Shown here: positions 60,137-64,000 of the stretch, in pieces
Position numbering within the stretch: the stretch's first letter is position 1
How the letters are laid out: each line of letters opens with the position of its first letter
DNA from: Fibrobacter sp. UBA4297
Lineage (GTDB): Bacteria > Fibrobacterota > Fibrobacteria > Fibrobacterales > Fibrobacteraceae
Length of the DNA: 64,000 bases
Reading direction: 5' to 3'
Assembly (NCBI RefSeq): GCF_002394865.1
Contig: NZ_DGUZ01000001.1
Span: 169,073-233,072 of the forward strand
Program-made: the position numbers and the translations under genes
The notes under the pieces: model-generated
Told to the model about the DNA's origin: nothing
The model's input: only the letters and a program-made list of their open reading frames with translations
Databases searched by the model: none

Positions 60137-60205
60137 GAGCGGTCGGACAGCACTTGGCAACTTGTTGCCTTAGTGCACATGGCCACCTTTAGGTGGGAAT
60201 CTCCC
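60137..60205. repeat. Two-hairpin element, copy A
   Basis: GCGGTCGGACAGCACT, then stem GCACT..GGCAA CTT TTGCC..AGTGC, then CATGGCCACCTTTAGGTGGG (stem CCACC / GGTGG) and AATCTCCC. Copy B at 60713 keeps both stems but changes the inner arms together (GGCAA/TTGCC to TAGAGC/GCTCTA). Confidence 0.75.
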
Positions 60206-60225
60206 TTCGTGCAAAAATGAAAAAA

Positions 60226-60245
60226 GACTCGATTTTCATCGAGTC
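60226..60245 (-). terminator. Terminator of tRNA-Leu copy 1
   Basis: GACTCGAT TTTC ATCGAGTC stem followed on the minus strand by a T-run, 7 bases after the tRNA. Confidence 0.85.
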
Positions 60246-60251
60246 TTTTTC

Positions 60252-60335
60252 TGCGGTCGGACAGACTTGAACTGTCATGAGATTGCTCCCACTAGCACCT
60301 CAAGCTAGCGTGTCTACCAATTCCACCACGACCGC
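60252..60335 (-). tRNA. tRNA-Leu (anticodon GAG), copy 1
   Basis: The 84-base sequence folds as a class II tRNA: acceptor GCGGTCG / CGACCGC, D-loop with AATTGGTAGACACG, anticodon stem GCTAG / CTAGT-like with loop CTTGAGG (GAG reads CUC and CUU), a long variable arm, and a T-arm ACAGTTCAAGTCTGT. The 3' CCA is not encoded. Identical to copy 2. Confidence 0.95.
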
Positions 60336-60425
60336 GTGGTCCTTAGCGGAACGAACACAAAGATAGTATAATTTTTTGATTTTGGAAACTCTTGTTACAA
60401 AAATAATTGAATTTTTTTTGACGAT

Positions 60426-60452
60426 GTCACCCCGGATTTATTCCGGGGTCGG
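60426..60452. repeat. GTCACCCCGGA..TCCGGGGTC palindromic repeat
   Basis: Arms ACCCCGGA / TCCGGGGT around TTTAT; it lies between the two tRNA-Leu genes. Confidence 0.8.
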
Positions 60453-60491
60453 CGTACGCATTTTTAGTTGCGTTTTAAACTAAATAAAAAA

Positions 60492-60513
60492 GACCCGATT
60501 TTTCATCGAGTCT
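60492..60513 (-). terminator. Terminator of tRNA-Leu copy 2
   Basis: GACCCGAT TTTTC ATCGAGTC stem (one G-T pair) with flanking T-run on the minus strand. Near copy of the terminator at 60226. Confidence 0.8.
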
Positions 60514-60518
60514 TTTTC

Positions 60519-60602
60519 TGCGGTCGGACAGACTTGAACTGTCATGAGATTGCTCCCACTAGCACCTCAAGCTAGCGTGTCTACCAATTCCACCACGACC
60601 GC
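60519..60602 (-). tRNA. tRNA-Leu (anticodon GAG), copy 2
   Basis: Identical over 84 bases to copy 1, with the same terminator behind it and the same upstream bases (TGGTCCTTAGCGGAACG on the plus strand). This shows a recent duplication of a whole tRNA transcription unit. Confidence 0.95.
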
Positions 60603-60712
60603 GTGGTCCTTAGCGGAACGGCACAAATTTAGTTTAAATGTTTGAACTTGTAAAGGGAAATGCGCACATTTTTATCATTTTTTTGCTCAATGGGGTGGGG
60701 CTAAGTGCCTCC

Positions 60713-60779
60713 GAGCGGGCGGACAGCACTTAGAGCTTTGCTCTCTAGTGCGCATGGCCACCTTTAGGTGGGAATCTCC
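60713..60779. repeat. Two-hairpin element, copy B
   Basis: GCGGGCGGACAGCACTTAGA, stem GCACT..TAGAGC TTT GCTCTC..AGTGC, then CATGGCCACCTTTAGGTGGG and AATCTCC. It ends 5 bases before the murD stop codon, so it forms the murD 3' untranslated region. Confidence 0.75.
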
Positions 60780-60784
60780 TATTC

Positions 60785-62146
60785 CTAAACCTCTGCAACG
60801 AGCTTGTCAAACACTTGTCCGCGGACTTTGTAGTTCTTGAACAGCCCAAAGCTTGCGCATGCGGGGCTCATGATGACCGTTCCGCCTTCACCAATGTTCA
60901 AACTGTCGGCAAAAGCTTCTTCGAGTGTGGGGAAGATGGCTGTCTTGACTCCTGCTTCGTCCACGCCTGCCTTTTTCAAATCAGCGAGCATGCGCTCGGC
61001 GGTCGCGCCGATCAGCGCAACGCGCTTCAGGTTCGGGCGCTGCTTTACGAGAATTTCAGAAAGTTCCGTGAAGTCGGCGTTTTTTTCGGAACCGCCGAGG
61101 ATCAGCGCAAACGGACGCTTCATGCTGCCTGTAGCTGCAATAGTTGCATCCGGACGGGTAGCGTAGCTGTCGTTGTAAAATTCAATGCCGTTCTTTTCGC
61201 CTTTGAATTCCATACGGAACGGGAGCGTCTCGTAACTCTTGAGCGCTTCGAAAGCATCGGCGACTTTAATGCCCAATGCTTTACAGGCGAGCGTTGCTGC
61301 TGCCATGTTTTCGAGCTGATAGATGCCGCGAACTTTGCAATCGACGAGGTACAATGTAACGCCGTCAATCGTGAGTGTAGCACCGTCAATCACGGCATCG
61401 CCGTCGCCAGCACTGGGGCCATCGGCGAGGCTGACTGCATACTTTGTCTTGGCTGGACTTTCGCTTGCGATCTTTGCAGTCGGTTCCGCGTCTTTCAGAT
61501 AAACGCATGCGCTGTCACGCTTTTGCCAGCGCACCAAATTTGCCTTGGCGTCGCGGTATTCTTCAACGCTTTTGTGCCAGTCCAAATGTTCCGTTGACAC
61601 GCGCAACACGACGCCTACATCTGGCGATACAGATAAAGTCATTAACTGGAAACTTGAAAGTTCCAAGATGCTGATGCGGTCCGGAGTCTCGTCTTCGAGC
61701 AAGTCCAAAGCCGGTACGCCAAAATTTCCACCAATCGCATTTGACTTACCGCATTTGTCCAAAATGTGGCTGATCATGCTCACGGTAGAGCCCTTGCCGA
61801 GCGTTCCCGTGACACCCACTGTGGCTTTTGATTGAGTTTGTTCCAAAAACAGTTGGATCTGGCTCGTCATGAGCCCGCCGTTCATCTGGAAATGGAACAA
61901 TTCTTGACTCATCGGATAAACGCCGGCTGAACGCACGACCGTCACGCAATCCTTGAGCCCGTCCAAATAGTTTTCGCCACTGCTTACCTTGACATTCACG
62001 CCTGCGGGCACTTCCGGGAGTGTCACCGGATTCTTGTCCATCACGACAATGTCCTTGACGCCTTCGCGGAAAAGGTAACGCAACGTGCTCTGGCCTTCAA
62101 CGCCAAAACCTAAAATTCCAACTGGAGAAACAAGTGTATTCTGCAT
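60785..62146 (-). CDS. murD: UDP-N-acetylmuramoyl-L-alanine--D-glutamate ligase
   Basis: A 453-residue Mur ligase. VGVTGTLGKGSTVSMISHIL is the ATP-binding loop (here GTLGKGS), SILELSSFQL the central motif, and FYNDSYATRPDATIAAT and LILGGSEKNADF the C-terminal family motifs. It adds D-glutamate to the peptidoglycan precursor in the cytoplasm. It stands alone, not in the usual mur-fts cluster. Confidence 0.93.
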   Translation of the reverse strand: MQNTLVSPVGILGFGVEGQSTLRYLFREGVKDIVVMDKNPVTLPEVPAGVNVKVSSGENYLDGLKDCVTVVRSAGVYPMSQELFHFQMNGGLMTSQIQLFLEQTQSKATVGVTGTLGKGSTVSMISHILDKCGKSNAIGGNFGVPALDLLEDETPDRISILELSSFQLMTLSVSPDVGVVLRVSTEHLDWHKSVEEYRDAKANLVRWQKRDSACVYLKDAEPTAKIASESPAKTKYAVSLADGPSAGDGDAVIDGATLTIDGVTLYLVDCKVRGIYQLENMAAATLACKALGIKVADAFEALKSYETLPFRMEFKGEKNGIEFYNDSYATRPDATIAATGSMKRPFALILGGSEKNADFTELSEILVKQRPNLKRVALIGATAERMLADLKKAGVDEAGVKTAIFPTLEEAFADSLNIGEGGTVIMSPACASFGLFKNYKVRGQVFDKLVAEV

Positions 62147-62156
62147 AAAAATCCTC

Positions 62157-62275
62157 TTAGTAGCTAGCCCTTAGTCTTTAGTCAATAGCTTCTTGTATTG
62201 CAACTGTGCCAATAACTAAAGACCGACGACTAATAACCATTAACCAATAACTACAGACTAAAATTTAGCAACCCT
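62157..62275. repeat. TTAGTCATTAG-family element upstream of murD
   Basis: TTAGTCTTTAGTCAATAGC on the left and AATAACTAAAGACCGACGAC, TAATAACCATTAACCAATAA on the right are inverted arms around CTTGTATTGCAACTGTGC. Confidence 0.75.
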
Positions 62276-62307
62276 TACCAAATGTGGGCGCTCAGATAAT
62301 CAAAAAC

Positions 62308-62337
62308 AAAAAAATCCGCTCTCTTTCGAGGGCGGAC
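62308..62337 (-). terminator. Terminator of the tpiA-secG operon
   Basis: TCCGCCCTC GAAA GAGAGCGGA stem followed on the minus strand by TTTTTTT, about 45 bases after the secG stop. Confidence 0.85.
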
Positions 62338-62383
62338 TTCTGAATGCGGTTTGACCGACTTGAAACCAAGTCAATCTAAACTT

Positions 62384-62884
62384 TTACTTTGCAGCTTTCT
62401 TCTTGCCTTTCTTAGCTTTCGGAGCTTCTGCCGGAGCTGCAGCTTCAGGAGCCGGAGCGGCTTCAGCCTTTACTTCGGCAGCAGGTGCGGCCGGAGCATC
62501 AGCCTTGACTTCAGCGGCAGCCGGTGCAGCTGGTGCTGCTTCAGCCGGAGCGTTGAACGTTGCCGGAAGGACCGGAATTTCCTGAGCCTGTTCGGCTGCG
62601 TTTTCACGAGTTGCCTTCTGCATGGCAGATTCTTCAACAGTCTGATCCTGCTTAGCCGTGATGAGGCCAAGAGCGAAAACCACGATGAAGAAAATCACAG
62701 CAACGACACGAGTCAGCTTCTGGATGAAGGTCGCTGCGCCGGCGGTAGAAAATGCAGATTGCGAAGTCATGCCACCGAGACCTGCCAAACCGCCCATCTT
62801 GTCGTTCTGAACGAGAACAAGGAGTGCGAGGAAAAAGCAGAGAAACACGTGGAGGACGATCAATACCCAAAAGAGAGTTGTCAT
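62384..62884 (-). CDS. secG: Preprotein translocase subunit SecG with long Ala-rich tail
   Basis: The first 80 residues are SecG: two membrane helices (VLIVLHVFLCFFLALLVLVQ and VVAVIFFIVVFALGLIT) around GGLAGLGGMTSQSAFS. The remaining 85 residues form an Ala/Pro/Glu-rich, Lys-ended tail (AAPAAAEVKADAPAAP) that is not part of usual SecG (about 75-110 residues). It is 24 bases behind tpiA, a common pairing, and supports protein export through SecYEG. Confidence 0.92.
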   Translation of the reverse strand: MTTLFWVLIVLHVFLCFFLALLVLVQNDKMGGLAGLGGMTSQSAFSTAGAATFIQKLTRVVAVIFFIVVFALGLITAKQDQTVEESAMQKATRENAAEQAQEIPVLPATFNAPAEAAPAAPAAAEVKADAPAAPAAEVKAEAAPAPEAAAPAEAPKAKKGKKKAAK

Positions 62885-62908
62885 TTGTGACGTTCCTTTC
62901 GTTAAAAG

Positions 62909-63670
62909 TTACTTGGCTTCAGCAGCGTCGATGATGGCCTTGAAAGTGTCTGCCTTGAGGCCTGCACCACCAATGAGACCGCCGTCGATGTCCTTCTGAG
63001 CGAGGAGGCCCGGAGCGTTTGCACCCTTCATGGAGCCACCGTACTGGATGCGCATGCCTTCGGCAACAGCTTCGCCGTAGATTTCCTTCACGACAGAGCG
63101 GACATATGCCTGAGTTTCTTCAGCCTGTTCGTCCGTTGCGGTAACGCCAGTGCCGATTGCCCAAACCGGTTCGTATGCGAGAACGCACTTAGCAGCATCT
63201 TCAGCAGAAACGTCCTTGAATGCGCCCTTGATCTGAAGGCCGAGAACTTCCTTTAAAATACCGCCGTTACGCTGGTCGAGAGTTTCGCCAATGCAGATGA
63301 TCGGCTTGAGGCCAGCTTCGAGAGTCTTCTTGACCTTGAGGTTCACGGTTTCTTCCGTTTCGTGGAAGTACTGGCGCTGTTCGGAGTGACCGATGATCAC
63401 GTATTCAGCACCGATTTCCTTGACCATGTCGATGGAAACCTTACCGGTGTATGCGCCCTGGTCCTTCCAGTGGATGTCCTGGATAGCGAGCTTCACGTTC
63501 GTGCCCTTGATGACGTCTGCAACCTTAGCAGCGGCGAGGTAGGTCGGAGCGATCACGACTTCGGTCTTCTTCACGTCCTTGACGGCTTCCACGATATCCT
63601 TAGCGAGCTGAACGGATTCGCTAACGGTCTTGTTCATCTTCCAGTTACCAGCAATGATATACTGACGCAT
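62909..63670 (-). CDS. tpiA: Triosephosphate isomerase
   Basis: A 253-residue TIM-barrel enzyme of glycolysis. GNWKMNKT has the catalytic Lys, IIGHSEQRQYFHE the catalytic His, VLAYEPVWAIGTGVTATDEQ the catalytic Glu and flexible loop, and IQYGGSMKG the phosphate-binding end. AAGGAG precedes the ATG. Length and motifs are complete. Confidence 0.97.
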   Translation of the reverse strand: MRQYIIAGNWKMNKTVSESVQLAKDIVEAVKDVKKTEVVIAPTYLAAAKVADVIKGTNVKLAIQDIHWKDQGAYTGKVSIDMVKEIGAEYVIIGHSEQRQYFHETEETVNLKVKKTLEAGLKPIICIGETLDQRNGGILKEVLGLQIKGAFKDVSAEDAAKCVLAYEPVWAIGTGVTATDEQAEETQAYVRSVVKEIYGEAVAEGMRIQYGGSMKGANAPGLLAQKDIDGGLIGGAGLKADTFKAIIDAAEAK

Positions 63671-64000
63671 AATTAACTCCTTGAGAGGTTTAAAATTTAA
63701 CGCGCGTAAATGTAGAAATTTTTTTGCGAATAGTCACTAGTCGTTAGTCATTAGTCATTAGTTATTAGAGCTTAATACTTGGATAATAGTCATTCTCGAG
63801 CAACTGAAAGTCATGTGGGAATCCGTAATTTATTCTGCTACAGCCAACTGCGGCATAGCCGCAAAAAAAATCCCCTCGGCGGTTAAACCAAGGGGTGTAG
63901 TGCTTTTTTAGTTCATAGTCATTAGTTATTGGTTGTTAGTATAACTGTTGCGGCTTTACCGCCAATATAAACTAATGACTACTGACTATTGACCAACGTC
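63671..64000. other. Repeat-rich end of the window
   Basis: No gene is seen. It has two TTAGTCATTAG-family elements (63728-63790, and 63905-63996 with both arms around GCGGCTTTACCGC), the hairpin GCGGCATAGCCGC (about 63850) and a leftward terminator at 63863 that must end a gene lying right of the window. Confidence 0.7.
63863..63896 (-). terminator. Leftward terminator of a gene beyond the window
   Basis: CCCCTTGG / CCGAGGGG stem followed on the minus strand by ATTTTTTTT. No leftward gene between it and the window edge, so the gene it serves starts outside. Confidence 0.75.

Larger units (their letters stand above)
59977..60225. other. Repeat-rich gap right of tgt
   Basis: It contains GTCACCCCGGCC..GGGGTCGGCAT (60029-60057), the start of a GTCATTCCCGCC element (60068), a threefold tandem CCTGTCCTCGCG (about 60080-60115) and the two-hairpin element at 60137. 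No gene is supported. Confidence 0.65.

Noticed and set aside
60068..60220. CCTGTCCTCGCG tandem and neighbouring palindromes as a CRISPR array
   Set aside because: Only three 12-base units without unique spacers of constant size; no cas genes in the window.

Overview
The window reads as a Fibrobacter chromosome segment (phylum Fibrobacterota, close to rumen and gut F. succinogenes-type strains). The main reasons are lineage markers: a TIGR02147-type paralog, two FISUMP (TIGR02145-type) lipoproteins, one of them broken, serine-rich linkers in nearly every secreted protein, and cellulases and a pectate lyase that end in type IX-like sorting domains. No plasmid or phage backbone is visible.

Layout. 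1-1.2 kb: the 5' tip of a topoisomerase IV parE-like gene and a broken Asp/Glu racemase. 1.3-6.2 kb: a TIGR02147 protein coupled to two lipoproteins, then two secreted highly charged proteins. 6.5-11.3 kb: a compact type II secretion / type IV pilus-like operon (secretin, GspL/GspC-like fusion, PilX-like protein, two prepilins). 11.4-15.4 kb: a membrane GT2 synthase, a three-gene cassette of unclear function with a TusA-like protein, and a gene cut by an amber codon. 15.4-25.6 kb: a complex I operon A-BC-D-H-I-J-K-L-M-N with B and C fused and no E, F or G. 25.7-36.3 kb: Rel (p)ppGpp enzyme with a coupled unknown gene, CE15 glucuronoyl esterase, ThrH, Hsp33, DJ-1, SufB and a FISUMP lipoprotein. 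36.8-47.3 kb: topB followed by a scrambled accessory zone (CoiA-like nuclease, Rpn nuclease, TPR protein, gene fragments, a 107-bp duplication of the topB 5' end). 47.3-51 kb: 2-isopropylmalate synthase behind a leucine attenuator, a small membrane protein and an aminotransferase. 51.1-58.2 kb: GH9, PL1 and GH5 plant-wall enzymes. 58.3-64 kb: tgt, two identical tRNA-Leu(GAG) genes, murD, secG and tpiA.

The strongest regulatory signal is upstream of leuA: a good promoter, a 19-codon leader peptide with five consecutive Leu codons, a terminator and a competing antiterminator. The other theme is repeats. Short palindromic elements (dRS3-like ATTCCC..GGGAAT, GTCACCCCGG..CCGGGGTC, GTCATCC..GGATCC and others) lie between genes and also inside reading frames, where they encode residues of linkers, a signal peptide region, an aminotransferase and topoisomerase III. 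A second, AT-rich family built from TTAGTCATTAG / CTAATGACTA arms sits right behind many stop codons and even forms the whole nuoH-nuoI gap.

CAZymes, lipoproteins and secretion parts fit a cell that breaks down plant walls at its surface. Functions are assigned from motifs read by eye; no database search was possible.
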